Part shown: positions 1 to 8,365 of the stretch, piece after piece
How positions within the stretch are numbered: position 1 is the first letter of the stretch
How the letters are laid out: each line of letters starts with the position of its first letter
Assembly (NCBI RefSeq): GCF_900323885.1
Contig: NZ_OOHJ01000022.1
Location: forward strand, 1,054,001 to 1,118,000
DNA from: [Actinomadura] parvosata subsp. kistnae
GTDB taxonomy: Bacteria > Actinomycetota > Actinomycetes > Streptosporangiales > Streptosporangiaceae
Reading direction: 5' to 3'
Length of the DNA: 64,000 nucleotides
Made by a program: the position numbers and the translations under genes
The notes under the pieces: generated by a model
The model's input: the letters and a program-made list of their open reading frames with translations, nothing else
Told to the model about the DNA's origin: nothing
Database searches by the model: none

Positions 1-1
1 C

Positions 2-769
2 GTCTTCCTGGGCCTCAAGGCGAACAGCTACGCCTCCGCGGGCCCCATGATCCGGCCGCTCCTGCACGGGACCACGAGCATCATCGCCGCGCAGAACGGC
101 ATCCCGTGGTGGTACTTCCACGGGCTGAAGGGCCCGTACGAGGGCTACCGCATCGAGAGCGTGGACCCGGGCGGAGCGGTGACATCCGCGTTGCCGCTCG
201 ACCGCGCGATCGGCTGCGTCGTCTACGCTGCGACTGAGATCGAGGAACCAGGCGTGATCCGCCACCTCGAAGGCACCCGGTTCTCCATCGGCGAGCCCAA
301 CGGGGAGCTGACCGAGCGATGCACGTCATTCAGCCGGGCCGCGGTCGAAGGCGGTCTGAAGTGCCCGGTGGAGCGCGACCTCCGCCGGGACGTCTGGATC
401 AAACTCATGGGCAACATCGCCTTCAACCCGATCAGCGCGCTGGCCAGGGCCACGATGGCGGGCATCTGCCGCCACGACGGCGCCAGGGAGCTGGTCGTGG
501 CCATGATGCGGGAGACGGTGGACGTCGCCCGGCGGGTGGGCTGCGACCCGGGCATCTCGATCGAGCGCCGCCTGCGCGGCGCGGAGAAGGCGGGCGAGCA
601 CAAGACCTCGACCCTCCAGGACCTGGAGAAGGGCAAGCCGCTGGAGCTCGACGTGCTGCTGGCCGCCGTCGTCGAGCTGGCCGACCTCACCGGCGCCGAG
701 GTGCCGACGCTGAGGGCGATCCACGCGGTGAGCGACCTGCTGAACGAGAACCTTGTTCGTGCGGTCTAG
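2..769 (+). CDS. ketopantoate reductase-like protein, 5' partial
   Basis: The frame is open from the first bases of the window, so the N-terminus with the Rossmann GxGxxG motif is missing. The visible 255 residues match the C-terminal half of 2-dehydropantoate 2-reductases (PanE/ApbA): the helical domain has the family pattern KLMGNIAFNPISAL, where the family's catalytic Lys and a conserved Asn lie, and the KTSTLQDLEKGKPLELD segment near the end. The family reduces ketopantoate to pantoate with NADPH, but many actinobacterial paralogues have unknown substrates. It ends 38 nt before the formate dehydrogenase operon and could be cotranscribed with it. Family call is firm; substrate is not. Confidence 0.85.
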   Translation, partial: VFLGLKANSYASAGPMIRPLLHGTTSIIAAQNGIPWWYFHGLKGPYEGYRIESVDPGGAVTSALPLDRAIGCVVYAATEIEEPGVIRHLEGTRFSIGEPNGELTERCTSFSRAAVEGGLKCPVERDLRRDVWIKLMGNIAFNPISALARATMAGICRHDGARELVVAMMRETVDVARRVGCDPGISIERRLRGAEKAGEHKTSTLQDLEKGKPLELDVLLAAVVELADLTGAEVPTLRAIHAVSDLLNENLVRAV

Positions 770-787
770 CTCGGAATACCGTAGATT

Positions 788-804
788 GTATACTGAATGG
801 AGGG
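788..804 (+). promoter_or_regulatory. possible -10 element and RBS ahead of fdhA
   Basis: TATACT at 789-794 overlaps the small palindrome GTATAC (788-793), followed by the Shine-Dalgarno-like GGAGGG (799-804) four bases before the ATG. No convincing -35 is visible. GTATAC is also the core of many GntR-family operators, but no such regulator is in the window. Confidence 0.35.
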
Positions 805-807
805 ATC

Positions 808-2709
808 ATGAGCTATGACCGCCTGACCCATCCACTGGTACGCGAGAACGGCGTGCTGCGCAAGGCGTCGTGGGAGGAGGCGCTGGAGGTCGCGGCAGAG
901 GGTTTCCGCCGCAACATAGAACGGCACGGCCCCGACAGCTTCGCGATGCTGTCGTGCGCCCGCTCGACCAACGAGATGAACTACATCGGGCAGAAGTTCA
1001 CCCGCGTGGTGATCGGCACCAACAACGTGGACTCCTGCAACCGCACGTGCCACGCCCCCAGCGTGGCGGGCCTGTCGGCGGTGTTCGGCAGCGGTGGCGG
1101 CACCTCCTCCTACCAGGAGGTCGAGGACACCGACGTGATCGTCATGTGGGGCTCGGCGGCCCGCAACGCCCACCCCATCTTCTTCCAGCACGTGCTCAAG
1201 GGCATCCACAACGGCGCCAGGATGTTCGCGGTGGACCCGCGGCGCACCGGCACCGCCCAGTGGGCCGACCTCTGGCTCGGCCTCAACGTCGGCACCGACA
1301 TCCCCCTCGCCCACGCCGTCGCCCGCGAGATCATCCACGCGGGCCTGCACAACACGGCGTTCATCGAGCGGGCCACGGTCGGCTTCGAGGAGTTCAAGGA
1401 GTCGGTCGAGCCGTGGACGCTCACGGCGGCCGAGCAGGTGACCGGGGTGCCCGCGGAGGCCATCCGCGAGCTGGCCCACGCCTACGCCCGCGCCGACCGC
1501 GCCCAGTTGTGCTGGACGCTCGGCATCACCGAGCACCACAACGCCACCGACAACGTCCGGGCGCTGATCAACCTGGCCCTGCTGACCGGCCACGTCGGCC
1601 GCTACGGCTCCGGCCTGTCGCCGCTGCGCGGCCAGAACAACGTGCAGGGCGGCGGCGACATGGGCGCCATCCCCAACCGCCTGCCCGGCTTCCAGGACAT
1701 CCTCGACCCGAAGATCCGCGAGCGGTTCGAGGGCGCCTGGGGCCGCCCGATCCAGCCCCGCTACGGCCGCAACCTCACGCAGATGCTGGAGGGCATGGCC
1801 GAGGGCGAGGTCACCACCTGCTACATGATCGGCGAGAACCCGGTGCAGTCGGAGGCCGACTCGCTGGCCTGCATCAAGCGGCTGTCCATGCTCGACCACC
1901 TCGTCGTGCAGGACATCTTCCTCACCAAGACCGCGCAGATGGCCGACGTGGTGCTGCCGGCCAGCGCCGCCTGGTGCGAGGCCGACGGCACGTTCACCAA
2001 CAGCGAGCGGCGCGTCCAGCGGGTGCGCAAGGCCCTGGAGCCGCCGGGCGAGGCGCGCGACGACATCTGGATCATGTGCGAGCTGGCCCGCCGCATGGGC
2101 CACGACTGGCACTACGACGGCGCCGAGGAGGTCTGGAACGAGCTGCGCTCCCTGTCGCCCCAGCACCACGGCATGACCTACCAGCGGCTGGCCGAGCTGC
2201 AGGGCATCCAGTGGCCGTGCCCGTCGGAGGACTCGCTGGAGCCCCCGTACCTGCACGGCAGGCTCTGGGAGAGCGACCCGGTCAAGCGGGGCACGCCGGC
2301 GCCGTTCGCGGTGCTGCGGCACTCGCCGCCGGTGGACCTGCTCGACGAGGAGTACCCGCTGCGGCTGACGACCGGACGGCGGCTCGACTCCTACAACACG
2401 GGCGTGCAGTCGTCCGGGTTCCCCTCGCCGCTGCGGCGCGGCGAGACGATCGAGATGTGCCCCGAGGACGCCGAGAAGTACGGCGTGGTCGCCGGCGAGG
2501 AGGTGCGGATCAGCTCGCGGCGCGGCTCGGTCATCGCACCCGTCTTCATCGACCCCGGCCTGCGGCCCGGGCTGGTGTTCATGACGTTCCACTTCCCCGA
2601 CGAGGTGGACGTCAACTCGCTGACGATCGAGGCCACCTGCCCGATCGCGGGCACGGCCGAGTTCAAGGCCGCCGCCGTACGTGTCGAGAAGCTCGTGAAG
2701 GCCGGGTGA
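808..2709 (+). CDS. fdhA: formate dehydrogenase, molybdopterin catalytic part (split subunit)
   Basis: A 633-residue molybdopterin oxidoreductase of the formate dehydrogenase branch. The Mo-ligand position is Cys81 followed by His82 in NNVDSCNRTCHAP, so this is a Cys, not a selenocysteine, enzyme. The molybdopterin-binding pattern around ALLTGHVGRYGSGLSPLRGQNNVQG and the C-terminal dinucleotide-binding domain (LTTGRRLDSYNTG) are present. What is missing is the usual N-terminal [4Fe-4S] domain: the protein starts at SYDRLTHPLVREN, the point just after that domain in ordinary enzymes. The missing domain lies at the C-terminus of the iron-sulfur protein at 4519-5361. Start chosen from RBS GGAGGG. 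It should oxidise formate and pass electrons to the FMN/NAD subunit downstream. Confidence 0.93.
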   Translation: MSYDRLTHPLVRENGVLRKASWEEALEVAAEGFRRNIERHGPDSFAMLSCARSTNEMNYIGQKFTRVVIGTNNVDSCNRTCHAPSVAGLSAVFGSGGGTSSYQEVEDTDVIVMWGSAARNAHPIFFQHVLKGIHNGARMFAVDPRRTGTAQWADLWLGLNVGTDIPLAHAVAREIIHAGLHNTAFIERATVGFEEFKESVEPWTLTAAEQVTGVPAEAIRELAHAYARADRAQLCWTLGITEHHNATDNVRALINLALLTGHVGRYGSGLSPLRGQNNVQGGGDMGAIPNRLPGFQDILDPKIRERFEGAWGRPIQPRYGRNLTQMLEGMAEGEVTTCYMIGENPVQSEADSLACIKRLSMLDHLVVQDIFLTKTAQMADVVLPASAAWCEADGTFTNSERRVQRVRKALEPPGEARDDIWIMCELARRMGHDWHYDGAEEVWNELRSLSPQHHGMTYQRLAELQGIQWPCPSEDSLEPPYLHGRLWESDPVKRGTPAPFAVLRHSPPVDLLDEEYPLRLTTGRRLDSYNTGVQSSGFPSPLRRGETIEMCPEDAEKYGVVAGEEVRISSRRGSVIAPVFIDPGLRPGLVFMTFHFPDEVDVNSLTIEATCPIAGTAEFKAAAVRVEKLVKAG

Positions 2710-2713
2710 ACGG

Positions 2714-4522
2714 ATGGACCTGAGATTCCGCGGCGCCCAGCCGTCAGATGAGGAGCGCGCGGCCGTCGACGACCTGCTCGGGCCGCCCGCCACCGCCTGG
2801 GAGGGCGGCTCGCGCACCGACACCGACCTGCGCATGGCCGCCCGCGCCGAAGCCGCCCGCGACCTGCTGCTGCCCGCGCTGCACGCGGTCAACGACCGGA
2901 TCGGGTGGATCAGCGAGGGGGCGCTGGAGTACATCTGCCGCCGCCTGACCATCCCGCCGGCCGAGGCGTACGGGGTGGCGACGTTCTACTCGTTGTTCTC
3001 CATGGAGCCCAGGCCCAGGCGGGTGCTGCACGTGTGCACCGACCTGGCCTGCCAGGCCAAGGGCGCGCAGGCCGTACGGGACCGGGTCGAGCAGCGCTTC
3101 GGGCCGGCCGGCCAGGACTGGCACGAGAGCCCCTGCCTGGGCCTGTGTGAGCGGGCCCCCGCCGCGCTCGCCCTGGAGGCGGGGCAGCCGCACCGCGCGG
3201 AGGTGTACGCCCCGGCCACCCCCGACACGATCACCACCATCACCGGCGCGGCGCCCGGCACCAACGGGCACGCGCCCAGTGCCAACGTGGCCGGCGAGAC
3301 CCCCGTCAAGGACGCGGTGCCGCAGGCCGGCCGGCCCGACCTGGTGCTGCTGCGCCGGGTCGGCGTCGTCGACCCGGCCAGCCTCGACGACTACCGGGCG
3401 ACCGGCGGCTACACCGCGCTGCGCCGCGCGTTCGAGCTCGGCCCCGCCGGGGTGATCCGCGAGGTGCTGGAGTCCGGACTGGTCGGCAGGGGCGGCGCCG
3501 CCTTCCCCACCGGCCGCAAGTGGGAGGCCACCGCCCGCCAGCCGGACCACCCGCACTACCTGGTGTGCAACGCCGACGAGAGCGAGCCGGGCACGTTCAA
3601 GGACCGGGTCGTGATGGAGGGCGACCCGTACGCGCTGGTGGAGGCCATGACCATCGCCGCGTACGCCACCGGCTGCGCCAAGGGCTACCTCTACATCAGG
3701 GGCGAGTACCCGAGAGCGGTCGCGCGGCTGCAGCACGCGATCGCGACCGCCCGCTCCCGCGGCCTGCTCGGCGACGACATCCTCGGCAAGGGGTTGTCGT
3801 TCGACATCGAGCTGCGCAGGGGCGCGGGCGCGTACATCTGCGGCGAGGAGACCGCGATCTTCAACTCCATCGAGGGGCGGCGCGGCGAGCCGCGCAGCAA
3901 GCCGCCGTTCCCGGTGGAGAAGGGCCTGTTCGGCAAGCCGACCGTGGTCAACAACGTCGAGACGCTGGTCAACGTGCTGCCCATCCTGGAGCGGGGCGCG
4001 CAGGCGTACGCGGCGGCCGAGCCCAAGCTGTTCTGCGTCTCGGGCGCGGTCGAGCGGCCCGGCGTGTACGAGCTGACGTTCGGCACGACGCTGCGCGAGC
4101 TCCTCGACATGACCGGCACCACCGGCACGACCAGGGCGGTGCTGCTCGGCGGCGCGGCCGGCGCGTTCGTCACCGACCTCGACATCCCGCTCACCTTCCA
4201 GGGCACCAGGGACGCCGGCGCGACGCTCGGCTCCGGCGTGGTGCTCGTCATCGACGACACCGTGGACATGAAGCGCATGCTGCTGCGCATCGCGGAGTTC
4301 TTCCGCGACGAGTCCTGCGGCCAGTGCGTGCCCTGCCGGGTGGGCACCGTACGGCAGGAGGAGGCCCTGCACCGCCTCTCCCGCCGGGTCGACGACAGTG
4401 ACCTGGTGCTGTTGCGCGAGGTCGGGCAGACCATGCGCGACGCCTCCATCTGCGGCCTCGGGCAGACCGCCTGGAACGCCGTCGAATCGGCCATCGACCG
4501 TCTGGGAGTGTTCAACAGATGA
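2714..4522 (+). CDS. NuoE-NuoF fusion, NAD-reducing diaphorase subunit of formate dehydrogenase
   Basis: The first 150 residues are a NuoE/FdsG thioredoxin-like [2Fe-2S] domain with Cys108, Cys113, Cys141 and Cys145. The remaining 450 are a NuoF/FdsB domain: NADH-binding GLVGRGGAAFPTG, FMN-site NADESEPGTFKDR and GAGAYICGEETA, and the [4Fe-4S] ligands Cys535, Cys538, Cys541 and Cys580. In soluble FdsABG formate dehydrogenases these are two proteins; here they are one 602-residue chain joined by a short Thr/Pro/Ala-rich linker, as in HoxF-type fusions. It follows fdhA by 4 nt and overlaps the next gene by ATGA. It should hold the FMN and reduce NAD+ with electrons from formate in the cytoplasm. 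Confidence 0.93.
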   Translation: MDLRFRGAQPSDEERAAVDDLLGPPATAWEGGSRTDTDLRMAARAEAARDLLLPALHAVNDRIGWISEGALEYICRRLTIPPAEAYGVATFYSLFSMEPRPRRVLHVCTDLACQAKGAQAVRDRVEQRFGPAGQDWHESPCLGLCERAPAALALEAGQPHRAEVYAPATPDTITTITGAAPGTNGHAPSANVAGETPVKDAVPQAGRPDLVLLRRVGVVDPASLDDYRATGGYTALRRAFELGPAGVIREVLESGLVGRGGAAFPTGRKWEATARQPDHPHYLVCNADESEPGTFKDRVVMEGDPYALVEAMTIAAYATGCAKGYLYIRGEYPRAVARLQHAIATARSRGLLGDDILGKGLSFDIELRRGAGAYICGEETAIFNSIEGRRGEPRSKPPFPVEKGLFGKPTVVNNVETLVNVLPILERGAQAYAAAEPKLFCVSGAVERPGVYELTFGTTLRELLDMTGTTGTTRAVLLGGAAGAFVTDLDIPLTFQGTRDAGATLGSGVVLVIDDTVDMKRMLLRIAEFFRDESCGQCVPCRVGTVRQEEALHRLSRRVDDSDLVLLREVGQTMRDASICGLGQTAWNAVESAIDRLGVFNR

Positions 4523-5361
4523 TCCCGCTCCAGCCGCCCCGCCGGCTCATCGACGTCGAGATCGACGGCGAGGCTGTACGGGTGCCGGAGGGCTCGACGA
4601 TCCTCGACGCCTGCCACTCGGCGGGCAAGGACGTCCCGACCCTCTGTTACGGCGACACGCTCACCCCGAAGAACGCCTGCCGGGTCTGCGTCGTGGAGGT
4701 GGAGGGCGCCAGGACGCTGGCGCCCGCCTGCTCCAGGAAGGCCGAGCAGGGCATGAAGGTCGGCACCGACACCGAGCGGGCCCGCCAGAGCCGCAAGGTC
4801 GTGCTGGAGCTGCTCGGCTCCTCGGTCGACCTGTCCACGACGCCGCGCGCGGCCGAGTGGACCGAGGAGTACGGCGCCGACCCCGCCAGGTTCGGCGACG
4901 ACGCGGCCACGGTCGAGCAGCCCCCCAAGGTGGACAACGACCTCTACGTGCGCGACTACGCCAAGTGCATCCTGTGCTACAAGTGCGTGGACGCCTGCGG
5001 CGAGCAGTGGCAGAACAGCTTCGCCATCTCCGTCGCGGGCCGGGGCTTCGACTCGACGATCTCCACGGAGTTCGACGCGCCGCTCACCGACTCGGCCTGC
5101 GTCTACTGCGGCAACTGCGTCGAGGTGTGCCCGACGGGCGCGCTGTCGTTCAAGACCGAGTTCGACATGCGGGCCGAGGGCACCTGGGACGAGTCGAAGC
5201 AGACCGAGACCACGACGATCTGCAGTTACTGCGGGGTGGGCTGCAACCTGACCCTGCACGTGCAGGACAACAAGATCGTCAAGGTGACCTCGCCGCACGA
5301 CAACCCGGTCACGAAGGGCAACCTCTGCGTCAAGGGGCGCTTCGGGTACGGGTATGTCTAG
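4519..5361 (+). CDS. formate dehydrogenase iron-sulfur protein carrying the displaced FdhA N-terminal domain
   Basis: 280 residues with three parts. Residues 10-75 form a [2Fe-2S] ferredoxin (Cys43, Cys54, Cys57, Cys71). Residues 145-210 hold two [4Fe-4S] motifs (Cys150/153/156/160 and Cys194/197/200/204). Residues 232-280 are the [4Fe-4S] domain normally found inside the molybdopterin subunit (Cys235, Cys238, Cys242, Cys270, and the conserved electron-relay Lys272 in LCVKGRFG). The chain stops at RFGYGYV, exactly where an unsplit FdsA-type subunit would continue into the DRLTHPL segment that opens fdhA. It therefore represents the N-terminal third of FdsA as a separate protein, encoded downstream of the catalytic part. 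Overlaps both neighbours. Confidence 0.9.
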   Translation: MIPLQPPRRLIDVEIDGEAVRVPEGSTILDACHSAGKDVPTLCYGDTLTPKNACRVCVVEVEGARTLAPACSRKAEQGMKVGTDTERARQSRKVVLELLGSSVDLSTTPRAAEWTEEYGADPARFGDDAATVEQPPKVDNDLYVRDYAKCILCYKCVDACGEQWQNSFAISVAGRGFDSTISTEFDAPLTDSACVYCGNCVEVCPTGALSFKTEFDMRAEGTWDESKQTETTTICSYCGVGCNLTLHVQDNKIVKVTSPHDNPVTKGNLCVKGRFGYGYV

Positions 5362-6358
5362 GGTCGCCGTCAAGAAGCGCATCTTGAGGGTGCGGGACAC
5401 CGCCAGGATGCGGAAGATCGACTCGCTGGCCGCCGAGGAGCCGCTGGAGATCCGGCTCGACGGCACCCCGCTGACCGTCACCATGCGCACGCCGGGCGAC
5501 GACTTCGACCTGGCGGCCGGGTTCCTGGTCAGCGAGGGGGCCGTGGGCTCGGCCGAGGAGATCTCCACGATCCGCTACTGCGCGGGCGCGACCGTGGAGG
5601 GCCAGAACACCTACAACGTCCTTGATGTGCGGCTCGCGCCCGGCGTCACCGCGCCGGAGCCGCGCAACTTCTACACCACCTCCTCGTGCGGCGTCTGCGG
5701 CAAGGCGTCGCTGGAGGCGGTGCGCACGGTGGCGCGCTGGTCCGCCGGGGACGACCCGGTCGAGCTGGCGCAGCCGGTCGTCGCCGACCTGCCGGACCGG
5801 CTGCGCGCCGCCCAGCGGGTCTTCGACCGGACCGGGGGCCTGCACGCGGCCGGCCTGTTCACGGCCGACGGCGAGCCATTGTGCGTGCGGGAGGACGTGG
5901 GCCGCCACAACGCCGTGGACAAGCTGCTCGGCTGGGCGCTGCGCAACGGGCAGCTGCCGCTGCGCGGGACCGTGCTCATGGTCTCGGGGCGGGCCTCGTT
6001 CGAGCTGGTGCAGAAGGCGGTCATGGGCGGCGTGCCCGTGCTGGCCGCCGTCTCGGCGCCGTCCTCGCTCGCGGTCGAGCTGGCCGAGGAGCAGGGGCTG
6101 ACGCTCATCGGGTTCCTGCGCGGGAGCTCGATGAACGTCTACACGGGCGAGCACCGGCTGGTGGAACACCGGCCGGGCGAGCAGCGGCCGGGCGAGCAGC
6201 GGCCGGGCGAGCAGCGGCCGGACGAACAGCGGCCGGACGAACAAGGGCTGGGCCCGGAACGGCTGGGCCCGGGACGGCTGGGCACCGAACGGCTGGGCCC
6301 CACAGGCGTCACCTCGGGCGCCGGCAACGGCTCTGCCGGCGCACGATCACCGGGGTGA
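5354..6358 (+). CDS. fdhD: FdhD, sulfurtransferase for formate dehydrogenase maturation
   Basis: FdhD moves sulfur from IscS to the molybdenum cofactor before its insertion into formate dehydrogenase. The conserved CGVCG motif (SSCGVCGKASLEAV), the PGDDFDLAAGFLVSEG segment and the REDVGRHNAVDKLLG motif are all present. The start overlaps the previous stop, so the gene ends the operon. The family is about 260-280 residues long; this one is 334 because of a tail made of five-residue repeats rich in Glu, Gln, Arg, Pro and Gly, encoded by 15-bp tandem repeats. The core ends near GSSMNVYTGEHRL, so the tail is probably dispensable. Confidence 0.93.
   Translation: MSRVAVKKRILRVRDTARMRKIDSLAAEEPLEIRLDGTPLTVTMRTPGDDFDLAAGFLVSEGAVGSAEEISTIRYCAGATVEGQNTYNVLDVRLAPGVTAPEPRNFYTTSSCGVCGKASLEAVRTVARWSAGDDPVELAQPVVADLPDRLRAAQRVFDRTGGLHAAGLFTADGEPLCVREDVGRHNAVDKLLGWALRNGQLPLRGTVLMVSGRASFELVQKAVMGGVPVLAAVSAPSSLAVELAEEQGLTLIGFLRGSSMNVYTGEHRLVEHRPGEQRPGEQRPGEQRPDEQRPDEQGLGPERLGPGRLGTERLGPTGVTSGAGNGSAGARSPG
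6170..6304 (+). repeat. 15-bp tandem repeats inside the 3' end of fdhD
   Basis: Five near-identical 15-bp units (CGGCCGGGCGAGCAG and two-base variants) run from 6170 to 6244 and encode RPGEQ/RPDEQ pentapeptides. They are followed by a more divergent set of 15-bp units based on CGGCTGGGC up to about 6304. The unit length is a multiple of three, so copy-number change would keep the frame. Confidence 0.9.
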
Positions 6359-6428
6359 TGAACGGGATGCCGTACGGCGCGCCTGGCCCCCAGCCGCCGT
6401 CCGGCATCCCTCTCCCCTTGGCCGGATT

Positions 6429-6458
6429 TTGACAACCATTTTCATTCCGGCGCATACT
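6429..6458 (+). promoter_or_regulatory. Zur box and promoter of the zinc uptake operon
   Basis: TGACAACCATTTTCA at 6430-6444 differs in two positions from the actinobacterial Zur consensus TGAAAATCATTTTCA. It overlaps a -35 TTGACA (6429-6434); CATACT at 6453-6458 is a fair -10 after an 18-nt spacer. That would start the transcript next to the ATG at 6466, so the mRNA may be leaderless. Zinc-loaded Zur bound here would block the polymerase. Confidence 0.75.
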
Positions 6459-6465
6459 GATTTCC

Positions 6466-7422
6466 ATGATGTCAGGATTTTCCCGGTCGAGGGCTGTCGG
6501 CCTGCTGGCCGCAGCCGCCCTGCTCACCGCCACCGCCGCCTGCGGCTCCGGCTCCGCCGAGACCGCCGCCACCTCCTCCCCCGATGGCGGGAAGGCCGAA
6601 GTGGTCGCGGCGTTCTACCCGCTGCAGTGGCTGACCGAGCAGGTCGGGGGATCCGACGCGAGCGTGACCGGCCTGACCGCCCCCGGCGTCGAGCCGCACG
6701 ACCTGGAGCTGAGCATCCAGCAGGTCACCGAGCTCAAGGACGCCGCGCTCACCGTCTACATCAAGGGCATCCAGCCGGCCGTGGACGACGCCGTCGAGCC
6801 GGACACCAGCTTCGACGCCGCCACCGCCGTCACCACGATCCCCGCCGGCGAGCACACGGAGGAGGAGGGGGCGGAGGAAGGCGCGGAGGAGGAGCACGGC
6901 CACGAGGAGCTGTCGTACGACCCGCACCTCTGGCTCGACCCCGCCCGCCTGGCCACCGTCGCCACCAAGCTCGGCGAGCGCCTGGCCGCCGCCGACCCCG
7001 CGCACGCCCAGGGCTACAAGGACCGCGCCGCGAAGACCGCCGCCACGCTCGGGACCCTCGACCAGGAGTTCACCAAGGGCCTGAGCACCTGCAAGACCCG
7101 GACGCTGGTCACCGCGCACGAGGCGTTCGGCTACCTGGCGGACCGGTACAAGCTCAAGCAGGTCGGCATCACGCTCGACCCCGAGACCGAGCCGTCGCCC
7201 ACCCGCCTGTCGGAGGTCGCCAAGCTGGCCAAGGCCGAGGGCGTCACCACGATCTTCACCGAGTCCCTCGTCAGCCCGAAGGTGGCCGAGGTGCTGGCCG
7301 CCCAGGTCGGGGCCAAGACGGCGGTGCTCGACCCGCTGGAGAGCAAGCCCTCCGGGGACTACCTCTCCGCCATGCGCGATAACCTCAAAACCCTACAAAC
7401 AGCACTGGGGTGTACGGCATGA
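6466..7422 (+). CDS. znuA: zinc ABC transporter substrate-binding lipoprotein
   Basis: A 318-residue cluster A-I metal-binding lipoprotein. The N-terminus has a hydrophobic signal with a lipobox ending TATAAC, then a Ser/Thr-rich linker. The core starts at EVVAAFYPLQWLTEQVGG; metal-ligand histidines appear in GVEPHDLELS, YDPHLWLDP and VTAHEAFGYL. A His/Glu-rich loop (EEHGHEE and nearby acids) lies before the second ligand, as is usual for zinc rather than manganese binders. First gene of the znuA-znuC-znuB-zur operon behind a Zur box, with an ATGA overlap to znuC. ATG at 6466 or 6469 are equally possible. It captures zinc outside the membrane for the ZnuB channel. Confidence 0.93.
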   Translation: MMSGFSRSRAVGLLAAAALLTATAACGSGSAETAATSSPDGGKAEVVAAFYPLQWLTEQVGGSDASVTGLTAPGVEPHDLELSIQQVTELKDAALTVYIKGIQPAVDDAVEPDTSFDAATAVTTIPAGEHTEEEGAEEGAEEEHGHEELSYDPHLWLDPARLATVATKLGERLAAADPAHAQGYKDRAAKTAATLGTLDQEFTKGLSTCKTRTLVTAHEAFGYLADRYKLKQVGITLDPETEPSPTRLSEVAKLAKAEGVTTIFTESLVSPKVAEVLAAQVGAKTAVLDPLESKPSGDYLSAMRDNLKTLQTALGCTA

Positions 7423-8198
7423 GCGAAACGGCCTTCGCGATGACCGACGGCCGGGTCTCCTTCGATGGCAAGCCCGTCCTTCGGGGAATCGACCTGACCG
7501 TGTGTCCCGGGGAGGTCGTCGCCCTGCTGGGCGCCAACGGCTCCGGCAAATCAACGCTCGTCCGCACGCTGCTCGGCCTCACGCCGCTGACCGGCGGCCG
7601 GACCCTCGTGTACGGCACCCCGCCCGCCAGGTTCCGCGACTGGTGGCGCATCGGCTACGTGCCCCAGCGGCTCCAGGTCGGCGGCGGCGTGCCCGCCACC
7701 GTCCGCGAGGTCGTCGCCTCGGGCCGCATCGCCCGGCAGAGCCGCCTGCGCCGGACCAGCGCCGCCGACAAGGCCGCCGTCGCCAGCGCCCTGGAGGCCG
7801 TCCGGCTGGCCGACCGGGCCGGCGACCCCGTGCAGTCGCTGTCAGGGGGGCAGCAGCAGCGGGTCCTCATCGCCCGGGCGCTGGCCGGGGAGCCCGACAC
7901 GTACGTGATGGACGAGCCCACCGCCGGCGTCGACGCCGAGACGCAGCAGCTGCTCGCCGACACGCTGGCCGGGCTCGTCGAGGCCGGCAAGACCGTGGTG
8001 CTGGTCGCGCACGAGCTCGGCCCGCTGGAGCCGATCATCACGCGCGGCGTGGTCATCCGCGAGGGCCGCATCGCCCACGACGGCCGCCCGCCCCGCCCGG
8101 AGGGCGACTGCGCCCGGCCGGGCCACGAGCACCAGCACCCCCACGCGGAAGAGCCCGTCGGTGGGCCGCTCACCGGATGGCAGGGAGAACCACGGTGA
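7419..8198 (+). CDS. znuC: zinc ABC transporter ATP-binding protein
   Basis: ATPase with Walker A GANGSGKST, Q-loop region YVPQRLQVGG, signature LSGGQQQR, Walker B TYVMDEPT and switch His in LVAHEL. The chosen ATG at 7419 overlaps the znuA stop; a GTG three codons earlier is possible. The C-terminal 30 residues include a His-rich stretch (GHEHQHPHAEE), often seen in metal-transport ATPases. Its TGA stop overlaps a GTG at 8195 that opens a low-complexity frame leading to znuB. Confidence 0.93.
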   Translation: MSETAFAMTDGRVSFDGKPVLRGIDLTVCPGEVVALLGANGSGKSTLVRTLLGLTPLTGGRTLVYGTPPARFRDWWRIGYVPQRLQVGGGVPATVREVVASGRIARQSRLRRTSAADKAAVASALEAVRLADRAGDPVQSLSGGQQQRVLIARALAGEPDTYVMDEPTAGVDAETQQLLADTLAGLVEAGKTVVLVAHELGPLEPIITRGVVIREGRIAHDGRPPRPEGDCARPGHEHQHPHAEEPVGGPLTGWQGEPR

Positions 8199-8365
8199 GA
8201 CAGGCGGAACGAGCGGCGAGGCAGGCGGCACGAGCGGTGGGGCAGGCGGCACGAGCGGTGGGGCTGGCGGCACGACCGGCGAGACAGGCGGCACGAGCGG
8301 TGGGGCAGGGGGAACCACCGGTCCGGCAGGGGGATCGACCGGTGCGACAGGGGGGACCAAAGTGA
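8195..8365 (+). repeat. low-complexity repeat linker between znuC and znuB
   Basis: About 150 nt of degenerate units of roughly 21 nt, built on GGCAGGCGGCACGAGCGGTG, separate the znuC stop from the znuB core. In the znuB frame they read as Gly/Thr/Ser/Ala repeats (GETGGTSGEAGG and similar). In the +2 frame they read as an Arg/Ala/Gln-rich 56-residue frame that begins with GTG overlapping the znuC stop (8195-8198) and ends with TGA overlapping the znuB GTG (8362-8365). Either could be translated; the second would couple znuC to znuB through two GTGA overlaps. Confidence 0.7.

Noticed and set aside
766..2952. Long minus-strand open frame opposite fdhA
   Set aside because: Composition is Arg/Gly/Ala/Val-rich without any family motif, while the plus strand encodes a complete formate dehydrogenase; this is a third-position GC artefact.
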